The notes beneath the pieces are model-generated. The model did not search any database and was not told the DNA's origin. It saw only the letters and a list, made by a program, of their open reading frames with translations. A stretch of 64,000 bases of DNA from the NCBI GenBank assembly GCA_045614825.1, contig JAZLDO010000040.1, positions 22,267 through 86,266 of the forward strand, written 5' to 3'. The translations under genes and the position numbers were made by a program. Source of the stretch: Aphodosoma sp045614825 (GTDB lineage Bacteria > Bacteroidota > Bacteroidia > Bacteroidales > Paludibacteraceae). This document shows positions 57,169 to 64,000 of the stretch, one piece after another; within the stretch, counting starts at the first letter, position 1, and each line of letters opens with the position of its first letter.

Positions 57169-58317
57169 TTATTTATTATATCCAAAAATATCTACTTCAA
57201 TAATGTAATTTGCAACGCCTTCTCCTTTGAGATTATTTACTTTTGAATTAAAGCGATCGAGGTCAAAATCTATAGTTAAATTTCCATCTTTAGGGAGATT
57301 ATGAATTTCGAGCCAATCTACTTTAAGAGGAAGTCCTGGTCCCCAATTAGCACGGTCTAATTTGTAAGTTCCAGCTTGACGATATGTGCTATCATTTTCG
57401 TAGAAAATATGACCTTCGTATTTTTGTTCGCCATTGAGTATTACACGATAGAAGTTTTCGTCGAATTCAGCTGCATTGCTAGCACGTTTGCCTTTACCAT
57501 TATTTCTATCAGGGAAAATACCAGGGTCGGCACCATGTCCACTGATACTAACTTTCATTAGGAGAGATTTAACTTCTTTTGGTAATTGTATGTTACGGAT
57601 TCCAAGTCGTTCTACATCTTCTATATCGTTGCTTCCAAGTGAGTCTGGTGAAACTCCATACGCCCAAGAACGATAACCTATATTGCTTGAAGCGCGCGAG
57701 TCATATATTTTTTTATAGTAAATAGTCTCTTTTTCTTTTTCTTCTTCATAAAATTTAAAAGTAAGTGTTGCTGTATGGGCTTTTCTTTCTGTTGCATCCC
57801 AACCTCCATAATAGACATGAAATTCTACATCACCATTGAGCATAGGGAGATATTCGGTTATGTCCATGTAGTATATTTTCTCCCATTCTGGACCAAAATA
57901 ACCTCCGTAAGGAGTAAATGCACGAACTAATTCGTAGAATTGACCATCATGAGGGTTTTTGAGCATAATCATTGTGGTCATATCCCAATCAGCTGGACCT
58001 TCGTTCCATCCTCCCATTTTGTAAGTGAGTATAGCACGAGTATATTTTTCTGTGTTTTCAGGAAAATTTACTATTACAACACTATCTTCTTCAAGTCCCC
58101 ATCCATAAAAATGAAGGCGAATAGGATCTGTTTCTGCAACAAAACTATATTCTTTTCCTACCATAGGATTTTTATCATACCAAGCAGGACGTGAACTTTT
58201 GGTAATTGAGCAGATTTCATCACCATACTCGTCAATATTAGAACCATTGTTTGGATTACAATTTGTAAATAGTATTATTGCTACTATTAACGTAAATAAA
58301 ATTTTAAGAGTTTTCAT
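57169..58317 (-). CDS. PNGase F-like lipoprotein (peptide-N-glycosidase F family)
   Basis: 382 aa with a lipoprotein signal (FTLIVAIILFTNCN). The body shows both jelly-roll halves of PNGase F, an enzyme that removes N-glycans from asparagine. N-terminal half: RAILTYKMGGWNEGPADWDM and LVRAFTPYGG. C-terminal half: VSISGHGADPGIFPDRN, SNAAEFDENFYRVILNG and LDRANWGPGLPLKVDW. The Asp in the WD motif corresponds to catalytic D60 and the Glu in AAEF to E206 of the Elizabethkingia enzyme, both kept. The position of E118 (in YTETW) is Gly here (YYGGW). Activity is therefore plausible but altered specificity is possible. It forms a tandem pair with the next gene and a transcript with the lipoprotein gene. 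Confidence 0.82.
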   Translation of the reverse strand: MKTLKILFTLIVAIILFTNCNPNNGSNIDEYGDEICSITKSSRPAWYDKNPMVGKEYSFVAETDPIRLHFYGWGLEEDSVVIVNFPENTEKYTRAILTYKMGGWNEGPADWDMTTMIMLKNPHDGQFYELVRAFTPYGGYFGPEWEKIYYMDITEYLPMLNGDVEFHVYYGGWDATERKAHTATLTFKFYEEEKEKETIYYKKIYDSRASSNIGYRSWAYGVSPDSLGSNDIEDVERLGIRNIQLPKEVKSLLMKVSISGHGADPGIFPDRNNGKGKRASNAAEFDENFYRVILNGEQKYEGHIFYENDSTYRQAGTYKLDRANWGPGLPLKVDWLEIHNLPKDGNLTIDFDLDRFNSKVNNLKGEGVANYIIEVDIFGYNK

Positions 58318-58346
58318 AGATTTTATTTGTTTAATAATTTATTTGG

Positions 58347-58354
58347 CAAAGATA
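58347..58354 (-). promoter_or_regulatory. -7 box before the PNGase F-like lipoprotein gene
   Basis: CAAAGATA on the plus strand is TATCTTTG on the minus strand, 30 bp before the start at 58317. No clear -33 element was seen. Confidence 0.5.
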
Positions 58355-58393
58355 GTAAAAATTTGTGAATTACTAGTTGTTTTATTATAAAAT

Positions 58394-59569
58394 TTAATGT
58401 GAATTGTATCCGAAGAGGTCTATTTCGATGATATAGTTAGCAATGCCTTCGGCTTTGAGGTCGTTTAGTTTTGATTTGAAAGGTTCGAGGTCGAAGTCGA
58501 TTGTTAGGATTCGGTTGGTTGGTATTTGGTGTATTTCCCAATAATCAACTTTGAGTGGTAGTCCTGGTCCCCAGTTGGCACGTCCCATTTTGTAGTTTCC
58601 TTTTTGGTAGTAGTTTGTAATATTGCTTTGGAATATTATTTCGGTGGTGATGCTATCTCCATTTAGTATGATGGTGTAGCGACTATCATCGAATTCGGCT
58701 GCGTTTATTGCTTGTTGGTATTCAGGGCGATTAGGAAATATACCTGGGTCGGCACCATGTCCGCTGATGCTGACTTTCATGAGTAGTGACTTTACGTTGT
58801 ATGGGATTTTAACTTCACGTTTACCAAGTCGTTCTGGAGCTTCGATAGATGCACTATCAACGCCATATGCCCATGAGCGATAACCTATGTTGCTAGATGC
58901 GCGTGAGTCGTAGAGTTTGTGATGAAATATTATATCTTTTTGACGAGGACCTTCGTAGAATTCAAAACCAAGTGTAACAGTGTGTGCTCGTTGCTCGGTT
59001 GCATCCCAACCACCATAATAGATAAGAAATTCAGTATCGTTAGTGAGCATTGGGAGGTATTCGGTGATGTCGATGTAGAATATTTTTTCCCATTCGGCAT
59101 CGAAGGCTCCTCCGTATGGGGTGAATGCGCGAACAAGTTCGTAGAGTTCACCACTAATTTTGTCCTTGAGCATAATCATGGTAGTCATATCCCATTCGCC
59201 AGGTCCTTCGTTCCAACCTCCCATACGATAGGTGAGAATGGCACGATTGTATTTGTCGGTTGATTCAGGGAATTTAAGAGTGATGAGAGAGTCTTCGTCG
59301 AGCGACCAACCGAAAAAATGTAGGCGGATGGTGTCGGAAGTTACACTGAAATTGGCTTTTGTCGTTGCCAATGGATGTGTGTAACTCCATGATTTACGAT
59401 CGGTTTTGAAGAGTATGGAGTCTGGACTTATTATTTCTGGCTTAACGAAAGTAATGCTGTCGAAGCTATCGTAGGCATCGATGATTTCTCCATTTTTCCA
59501 TACATAAATTTGAGAAAATGTGATAGATGTGATTAATAAAGCTAATAGTGGTAGTACTGTTTTTTTCAT
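58394..59569 (-). CDS. Second PNGase F-like secreted protein
   Basis: About 391 aa from ATG 59569 (MKKTVLPLLALLITSITFSQ); the earlier in-frame ATG at 59587 overlaps the promoter box. The signal peptide is type I, not a lipobox, unlike its neighbour. After a short N-terminal strand (IYVWKNGEIIDAYDSFDSIT) come the two PNGase F halves: RAILTYRMGGWNEGPGEWDM, LVRAFTPYGG, then SISGHGADPGIFPNRP, NAAEFDDSRYTI and GRANWGPGLPLKVDYWEI. The Asp equivalent to D60 and Glu equivalent to E206 are present; the E118 position is Gly (IYYGGW), as in the paralogue. Probably the two arose by tandem duplication and differ in cellular placement (lipid-anchored versus soluble). Confidence 0.82.
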   Translation of the reverse strand: MKKTVLPLLALLITSITFSQIYVWKNGEIIDAYDSFDSITFVKPEIISPDSILFKTDRKSWSYTHPLATTKANFSVTSDTIRLHFFGWSLDEDSLITLKFPESTDKYNRAILTYRMGGWNEGPGEWDMTTMIMLKDKISGELYELVRAFTPYGGAFDAEWEKIFYIDITEYLPMLTNDTEFLIYYGGWDATEQRAHTVTLGFEFYEGPRQKDIIFHHKLYDSRASSNIGYRSWAYGVDSASIEAPERLGKREVKIPYNVKSLLMKVSISGHGADPGIFPNRPEYQQAINAAEFDDSRYTIILNGDSITTEIIFQSNITNYYQKGNYKMGRANWGPGLPLKVDYWEIHQIPTNRILTIDFDLEPFKSKLNDLKAEGIANYIIEIDLFGYNSH

Positions 59570-59584
59570 GGAAATATTTTTTTG

Positions 59585-59592
59585 CAAAGTTA
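59585..59592 (-). promoter_or_regulatory. -7 box before the second PNGase F-like gene
   Basis: CAAAGTTA on the plus strand is TAACTTTG on the minus strand, 16 bp before the start at 59569, a short leader. No -33 TTTG at the expected distance; that position lies in a heptamer tract. Confidence 0.5.
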
Positions 59593-59604
59593 GTTATTTA
59601 ATTT

Positions 59605-59689
59605 ATAATTCATAACTTATAATTCATAAAATTTTATTAACTTTGCAAATTAATCATTGCACAATGCATAATGCATAATGCACAATTGA
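59605..59689 (+). repeat. Two heptanucleotide tracts between the PNGase F-like gene and metG
   Basis: 59605-59632 has four units (ATAATTC, ATAACTT, ATAATTC, ATAAAAT). 59655-59689 has five units (CATTGCA, CAATGCA, TAATGCA twice, CAATTGA). They lie on either side of the metG -7 box, so changes in unit number would move promoter and start apart. Confidence 0.85.
59638..59645 (+). promoter_or_regulatory. -7 box of metG
   Basis: TAACTTTG followed by C, 62 bp before ATG 59708. The -33 region is occupied by the heptamer tract and lacks TTTG. Confidence 0.55.
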
Positions 59690-59707
59690 AAATCAATAAA
59701 ATAAGAT

Positions 59708-61747
59708 ATGAAAAATTTTAAACGTACGTTGGTTACTACGGCATTGCCGTATGCAAATGGTCCAGTGCATATTGGACACTTGGCAGGAGTGTATGTACCT
59801 GCAGATATTTATGTTAGATATTTGAGATTGAAGGGCGAAGAGGTGTTGTTTATTGGTGGCTCGGATGAGCATGGGGTACCTATCACAATCAAAGCAAAAA
59901 AAGAGGGTGTTACGCCACAAGATATTGTTGACCGCTATCACGGCATTATCAAAAAATCGTTTGAGGAGTTGGGTATTTCGTTTGATATCTACTCGCGTAC
60001 AACATCGAAAATTCACTACGAAACAGCAGCTGAATATTTCAAAAATCTCTATGAAAAAGGTGAGTTTGTAGAGAAAACTTCGGAACAATATTATGATGAA
60101 GAGGCGGGTCAGTTCTTAGCTGACCGCTATATTACAGGTACTTGTCCTCACTGTAAAAACCCTAACGCATACGGCGACCAATGCGAGGCTTGCGGTACAA
60201 GTTTGAGTCCGCTTGACTTGATTGAGCCTAAATCGGCTATTTCTGGTTCGAAACCTGTGTTGCGCGAAACAAAACACTGGTATTTGCCATTGGATAAACA
60301 TGAAGCATGGCTCCGTCAGTGGATACTCGAAGAGCACAAAGAGTGGAAAACAAACGTGTATGGCCAATGCAAATCGTGGATTGACATGGGCTTGCAACCA
60401 CGCGCGGTGAGTCGCGACTTGGATTGGGGTGTGCCAGTGCCAGTAGAGGGAGCAGAAGGTAAGGTGTTGTATGTTTGGTTCGACGCTCCAATTGGTTACA
60501 TATCAAATACAAAAGAGTTGTTGCCAAACGACTGGGAAAAATGGTGGAAAGACCAATCTACACGTATGCTTCACTTTATCGGAAAAGACAATATCGTATT
60601 CCACTGCATCGTGTTCCCTGCGATGTTGAAAGCAGATGGATCGTATATCTTGCCAGAGAATGTGCCAGCAAACGAATTCCTCAACCTCGAAGGCGACAAG
60701 ATTTCTACATCTCGCAACTGGGCTGTTTGGTTACACGAATATTTGGTAGAATTTCCAGGCAAACAAGACGTGTTGCGCTATGTGTTGACAGCCAATGCGC
60801 CTGAAACAAAAGATAATGACTTTACATGGAAAGACTTCCAAACACGCAACAATAGCGAGTTGGTGGCTATCTTTGGCAACTTCATCAATCGTGCTTTGGT
60901 GTTAACACACAAATACTTCGAAGGCGTAGTGCCTGCTATTGGTGAGTTGACTGATTACGACCGCGAAACATTGAAAGAGTTTGCTGATGTGAAAGCAAAT
61001 GTAGAGTCGTATCTCGATAACTTCCGTTTCCGCGATGCACAGAAAGAGGCAATGAACTTGGCGCGCATCGGTAACAAATATCTTGCAGATACAGAGCCTT
61101 GGAAATTGGCTAAAACAGATATGGAGCGTACAGCTACTATCTTGCACATCGGATTGCAAATTGCGGCAAACTTGGCAATTGCGTTTGAACCATTCCTTCC
61201 TTTCTCGGCTCAAAAATTGCGCGACATGTTGGGCATGGAGACATTCTCATGGAACGACCTTGGCAGCATCGAACTCTTGAAAGTGGGTGCACGATTGGGC
61301 GAAACACAATTGTTGTTCGACAAAATAGAAGACTCGGTAGTAGAAGCACAAGTGCAAAAACTTCTTGATACTAAAAAAGCCAACGAATTAGCAGCATATA
61401 AACCAGCCGAAGTGAAGCCAAACGTGGCATTCGACGAATGGGAGAAGACTGATATCCGTGTGGCTACAGTGTTGGAATGCACCAAAGTGCCTAAAGCCGA
61501 CAAATTATTGCAATTTAAATTGGACGATGGCATGGGCGGTCGCACAATAGTGTCGGGCATCGCTCAAAGCTATCCTAATCCAGAGGAGTTGGTAGGCACA
61601 CAAGTGTTGTTTATCGCCAACTTCGAGCCACGTAAATTGAAAGGTATCATGTCAGAAGGTATGATACTTAGCGCAGTAGATGCCGATGGTAAATTGGTGT
61701 TGTGCCGTCCGAGTCGTGAGGTGAAACCAGGATGCTCGGTGGGATAA
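59708..61747 (+). CDS. metG: Methionyl-tRNA synthetase with C-terminal tRNA-binding domain
   Basis: 679 aa; charges tRNA-Met with methionine. The class I signatures are HIGH (H21-IGH) and KISTS (from K331) in place of KMSKS. A zinc knuckle CPHC...CEAC uses C146, C149, C159 and C162. The anticodon-binding helical domain follows, and residues about 573-679 are the OB-fold tRNA-binding/dimerisation domain (TDIRVATVLECTKVPKADKL ... ANFEPRKLKGIMSEGMILS). Length fits dimeric bacterial MetRS. No tRNA-Met or T-box leader is nearby. No hairpin terminator was found directly after the gene; a heptamer tract and REP-like sequence are there instead. Confidence 0.97.
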   Translation: MKNFKRTLVTTALPYANGPVHIGHLAGVYVPADIYVRYLRLKGEEVLFIGGSDEHGVPITIKAKKEGVTPQDIVDRYHGIIKKSFEELGISFDIYSRTTSKIHYETAAEYFKNLYEKGEFVEKTSEQYYDEEAGQFLADRYITGTCPHCKNPNAYGDQCEACGTSLSPLDLIEPKSAISGSKPVLRETKHWYLPLDKHEAWLRQWILEEHKEWKTNVYGQCKSWIDMGLQPRAVSRDLDWGVPVPVEGAEGKVLYVWFDAPIGYISNTKELLPNDWEKWWKDQSTRMLHFIGKDNIVFHCIVFPAMLKADGSYILPENVPANEFLNLEGDKISTSRNWAVWLHEYLVEFPGKQDVLRYVLTANAPETKDNDFTWKDFQTRNNSELVAIFGNFINRALVLTHKYFEGVVPAIGELTDYDRETLKEFADVKANVESYLDNFRFRDAQKEAMNLARIGNKYLADTEPWKLAKTDMERTATILHIGLQIAANLAIAFEPFLPFSAQKLRDMLGMETFSWNDLGSIELLKVGARLGETQLLFDKIEDSVVEAQVQKLLDTKKANELAAYKPAEVKPNVAFDEWEKTDIRVATVLECTKVPKADKLLQFKLDDGMGGRTIVSGIAQSYPNPEELVGTQVLFIANFEPRKLKGIMSEGMILSAVDADGKLVLCRPSREVKPGCSVG

Positions 61748-61755
61748 TTTTAGTT

Positions 61756-61801
61756 GAGAATTAAGAATTGAGAATTGAGAATTTTTCGCTTCGCTCAAGA
61801 T
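61756..61801 (+). repeat. Heptanucleotides GAGAATT plus REP-like sequence after metG
   Basis: Four 7-bp units (GAGAATT with one AAGAATT) at 61756-61783 start 8 bp after the metG stop. They run into 61781-61801, a 21-bp sequence containing TTTTTCGCTTCGCTC that is the exact inverse of 35878-35898 downstream of lpdA. Confidence 0.9.
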
Positions 61802-61849
61802 TCTTGCTTTGTATGAAATATTATTATTTTCAAAAAAATATTAACAATT

Positions 61850-61863
61850 AATCACTAATCACT
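61850..61863 (+). repeat. Two heptanucleotides AATCACT abutting a start codon
   Basis: AATCACT occurs twice and ends at the base before ATG 61864, similar to the array that ends at the lpdA start. Confidence 0.6.
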
Positions 61864-62043
61864 ATGGCTTTTACTAAATCAAAAGACAAAAAAATTGCAG
61901 GTGTTTGCGCTGGTATTGCAGAACACTTTGGTTGGGATGTTACAATGGTACGTATTGCATATCTCCTTCTTACATTTTTGACAGGTTCGGCTTTAGCATG
62001 GATTTATTTAATTTTAATGTTCGTATTGCCAGATGCAAAGTAA
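61864..62043 (+). CDS. PspC-domain small membrane protein
   Basis: 59 aa, essentially a lone PspC domain: KDKKIAGVCAGIAEHFGWD (residues 8-26), VTMVRIAYLLLTFLTG and one transmembrane segment LAWIYLILMFVLP. PspC-type proteins sit in the inner membrane and in enterobacteria relay envelope stress; stand-alone short members in Bacteroidetes have no fixed role. It starts directly after two AATCACT repeats and its last 11 bp overlap the start of the next gene, which suggests translational coupling. Confidence 0.88.
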   Translation: MAFTKSKDKKIAGVCAGIAEHFGWDVTMVRIAYLLLTFLTGSALAWIYLILMFVLPDAK

Positions 62044-63199
62044 AAGATTATTATCTCTCGACATATTGCGGGGTATCACCATTGCCGGAATGATAATGGT
62101 GAATAACCCTGGGTCGTGGGGCTCAATTTATGCTCCATTGCGACATGCAGCGTGGGATGGTTTGACACCAACAGATTTGGTGTTTCCGTTCTTTATGTTC
62201 ATCATGGGCGTGAGTATGTACATTAGTTATAGCAAATTTAATTTCCAATTTTCGGGTGGAACATTCGTTAAACTATTGCGTCGCTCGTTGGTATTGTTTG
62301 CTATAGGTTTGTTTTTGAATTGGTTTGGCTTGATATGCCGAGGTATGGTGGCTTTGCGCGACTCGGATATGAATTGGTTTTTGCGCCTATGGGATGCAGG
62401 ATTTCTTCATTTAGAGAAATGGCGCATAATGGGCGTATTGCAACGTTTGGCGGTGGTCAGCTTCTGTGGCTCGTTTATATTGTTGACCGTGAAACAGAAA
62501 TTATTGCCATGGTTAATAGGTGTTATTTTGGTTGGCTATTCAGCATTGATGATAATGACAAATAGCCTTGAATTGTCGGCAGAAAACCTTGCAGCTCGAG
62601 TTGATTTAGCAATACTTGGTGATAGCCACATGTATCATATTAAAGGAATTGCACTCGATCCTGAGGGTTGGGTTTCGACTATACCTTGTATAGCGCACGT
62701 GTTGATAGGTGTAATGGCTGGGGCATTGATTATGGGCGTTAAAGACAATCATTTGCGTATCGAACGTTTGGGCTTGTTGGGTGCTGTGATATTGATGTTC
62801 GGATTCCTTTGGGATTATGCAATGCCTATTAATAAAACATTATGGTCGTCGTCGTATGTATTAGTTACATGTGGTTTAGCCTCGCTATTATTGGCTGTGT
62901 TGATATGGCTTATTGATGTGAAAGGCTACAAAGCATGGACTATGTTTTTCGAGACATTTGGTGTTAATCCAATGGCTATATTTGTATTTGCTGGGTTGTT
63001 TGCAAATCTTATTTCGAATATTGGATTTACTACAGAAGCAGGTAAATGGATTAGCCTCAAAGGGTATCTTTATGCTGATGTGTTGTCGCCAATGTTTGGG
63101 CCAACATTAGGGTCGCTTGTGTTTGCGTTGATGTTCATTGGTTTCTGCTGGTTGGTGGCATTGCCATTGTATAAGAAGAAAATTTATATAAAGATATAG
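62033..63199 (+). CDS. HGSNAT-like membrane acyltransferase (DUF5009 / COG4299)
   Basis: 388 aa with about ten hydrophobic segments. The N-terminal block SLDILRGITIAGMIMVNNPG and then RHAAWDGLTPTDLVFPFFMF (37-56) is the hallmark of heparan-alpha-glucosaminide N-acetyltransferase-like proteins; H38 corresponds to the His thought to carry the acetyl group in HGSNAT. Bacterial members probably move acetyl groups across the inner membrane onto sugars; the substrate here is unknown. ATG 62033 overlaps the preceding PspC gene by 11 bp. It is followed by a heptamer tract and a strong hairpin terminator. Confidence 0.88.
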   Translation: MQSKRLLSLDILRGITIAGMIMVNNPGSWGSIYAPLRHAAWDGLTPTDLVFPFFMFIMGVSMYISYSKFNFQFSGGTFVKLLRRSLVLFAIGLFLNWFGLICRGMVALRDSDMNWFLRLWDAGFLHLEKWRIMGVLQRLAVVSFCGSFILLTVKQKLLPWLIGVILVGYSALMIMTNSLELSAENLAARVDLAILGDSHMYHIKGIALDPEGWVSTIPCIAHVLIGVMAGALIMGVKDNHLRIERLGLLGAVILMFGFLWDYAMPINKTLWSSSYVLVTCGLASLLLAVLIWLIDVKGYKAWTMFFETFGVNPMAIFVFAGLFANLISNIGFTTEAGKWISLKGYLYADVLSPMFGPTLGSLVFALMFIGFCWLVALPLYKKKIYIKI

Positions 63200-63232
63200 T
63201 CGATAGTCAACGGTCGATAGTTAATAGTTAAA
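63198..63232 (+). repeat. Heptanucleotide tract overlapping a stop codon
   Basis: Five 7-bp units of AGTCGAT/AGTCAAC/AGTTAAT type begin at the second base of the acyltransferase stop codon and run to the terminator. Confidence 0.8.
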
Positions 63233-63234
63233 AT

Positions 63235-63275
63235 ATAGGCGGACAATCCATCCCGGGTTGTCCGCCTATTTTATT
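63235..63275. terminator. Intrinsic terminator after the acyltransferase gene
   Basis: ATAGGCGGACAA (63235-63246) pairs perfectly with 63258-63269; two inner C-G pairs extend it. A T-rich stretch follows. Confidence 0.88.
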
Positions 63276-63316
63276 TAGATTTTAGATTTTGCTGTAATTA
63301 TGGTTTTCCTCGTATT

Positions 63317-63355
63317 CCTCCCCTGTTATAGGGGAGGTGTCCGTAGGACGGAAGG
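63317..63355. repeat. Dispersed C/G-rich palindrome near the rubrerythrin stop
   Basis: CCTCCCCT (63317-63324) pairs with AGGGGAGG (63330-63337), followed by GTCCGTAGGACGGAAGGGTT. Same family as the elements at 35985, 37152-37233 and 39965-40000. On the minus strand it could help end the rubrerythrin transcript. Confidence 0.7.
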
Positions 63356-63375
63356 GTTAATTTGTTGACTATATT

Positions 63376-63924
63376 TTATTTTTTGAAGTAACGATTGTAG
63401 AGACCTTCGAAACCTTTACCGTGACGAGCTTCGTCTTTAGCCATTTCGTGAACAGTGTCGTGGATAGCGTCGAGGTTGCGTTCTTTAGCAATACGAGCGA
63501 TGCGCATTTTATCTTCACAAGCACCAGATTCAGCGTTCATACGTTTTTCGAGGTTAGTTTTAGTATCCCATACAACGTCGCCAAGAAGTTCAGCAAATTT
63601 AGCAGCGTGTTCAGCTTCTTCCCAAGCATAGCGTTTGAAAGCTTCTGCGATTTCAGGATAACCTTCGCGATCAGCTTGACGGCTCATAGCGAGGTACATA
63701 CCAACTTCAGTAGCTTCGCCCATGAAGTGAGCATTGAGGTCGCGAATCATATCTTCGCCAGTGCCTTTAGCTACGCCGATTTCGTGTTCAGTAACGAATT
63801 GGAGTTTATCAGTTGCAACGAGTTCTTTGAATTTTTCAGCTGGTTGTTTGCATTGTGGACAAGTAGCTGGAGCAGCGTCACCTTCGTGAACATAACCGCA
63901 GATAGTGCAAGAAAATTTTTTCAT
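63376..63924 (-). CDS. Reverse rubrerythrin (rubredoxin-like N-terminus, ferritin-like C-terminus)
   Basis: 182 aa. It starts with a rubredoxin-like iron site (C6-TIC9-GY and C22-PQC25) and continues with a ferritin-like four-helix domain carrying di-iron ligands in GEATEVGMYLAM, WEEAEHAAKFAEL and KDEARHGKGFEGLY. The domain order is the reverse of classical rubrerythrin, as in clostridial revRbr, which reduces H2O2 and O2. A cytosolic peroxide defence role in an anaerobe fits. Codon choice looks like that of a highly expressed gene. It is 37 bp downstream of the stop of the edge gene on the same strand with no promoter box between, so read-through transcription is likely. Confidence 0.93.
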   Translation of the reverse strand: MKKFSCTICGYVHEGDAAPATCPQCKQPAEKFKELVATDKLQFVTEHEIGVAKGTGEDMIRDLNAHFMGEATEVGMYLAMSRQADREGYPEIAEAFKRYAWEEAEHAAKFAELLGDVVWDTKTNLEKRMNAESGACEDKMRIARIAKERNLDAIHDTVHEMAKDEARHGKGFEGLYNRYFKK

Positions 63925-63961
63925 AGTTGTAATTTTTAGTTAGTTATTAATATTTTAAATT

Positions 63962-64000
63962 TTATTTAAATAATCCTTTAATTTTTTCGAAGATAGATTT
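63962..64000 (-). CDS. C-terminal codons of a gene running off the window
   Basis: On the minus strand 64000-63962 reads KSIFEKIKGLFK and a stop, an amphipathic basic tail typical of a real protein end, 37 bp before the rubrerythrin start. Too short to identify. Confidence 0.4.
   Translation of the reverse strand, partial: KSIFEKIKGLFK

Overview
The window is a low-GC stretch of a Bacteroidota chromosome, most likely order Bacteroidales. Three things point there. Promoters fit the Bacteroidetes pattern TTTG-N19-21-TAnnTTTG, Shine-Dalgarno sequences are mostly absent, and there are many very large secreted proteins ending in type IX secretion (T9SS) type A sorting domains. There is no rRNA, no recognisable tRNA, no CRISPR array, and no intact transposase or phage gene. 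I cannot name the genus from this sequence alone.

Layout. 1-1850: housekeeping pair nadA (cut by the window edge) and ychF, divergently transcribed. 1867-32624: a minus-strand surface locus with two tandem T9SS giants (3737 and 3445 aa), an OmpA-family protein, two T9SS proteins of about 1100 aa and a small Cys-rich protein. 32906-35830: an M23/LysM peptidase, a four-helix-bundle gene sitting between inverted heptanucleotide arrays, and a dihydrolipoamide dehydrogenase. 36133-36930: an orphan gene resembling the polyvalent-protein kinase domain, flanked by a perfect 26-bp direct repeat. 37549-48755: a plus-strand group of three further T9SS cargo proteins; two of them are followed by a small secreted protein with a C-terminal PISD + transmembrane + basic tail, then a DUF4294 protein. 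49297-56343: another T9SS giant (FN3 plus chitobiase-C-like modules). 56560-59569: a lipoprotein and two PNGase F-like paralogues. 59708-64000: metG, a PspC-domain protein, an HGSNAT-like acyltransferase, a reverse rubrerythrin and the last codons of one more gene.

How it fits together. Eight genes look like T9SS cargo, so much of the window is devoted to the cell surface. FN3 and jelly-roll modules carry regularly spaced Cys pairs. Four of the proteins share a stalk-like repeat with GCDS and ICEG motifs. An OmpA protein that would bind peptidoglycan lies inside the main locus.

The least explained signal is a 7-bp periodicity. At more than a dozen places, tandem heptanucleotides of different sequence lie just after stops, just before starts, or inside coding sequence. 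Two coding tracts read the stop-free strand in the same frame. The densest arrays are inverted around the four-helix-bundle gene, which makes that about 0.7-kb unit the best candidate for an undescribed small element. No genome search was possible, so these links are inference.
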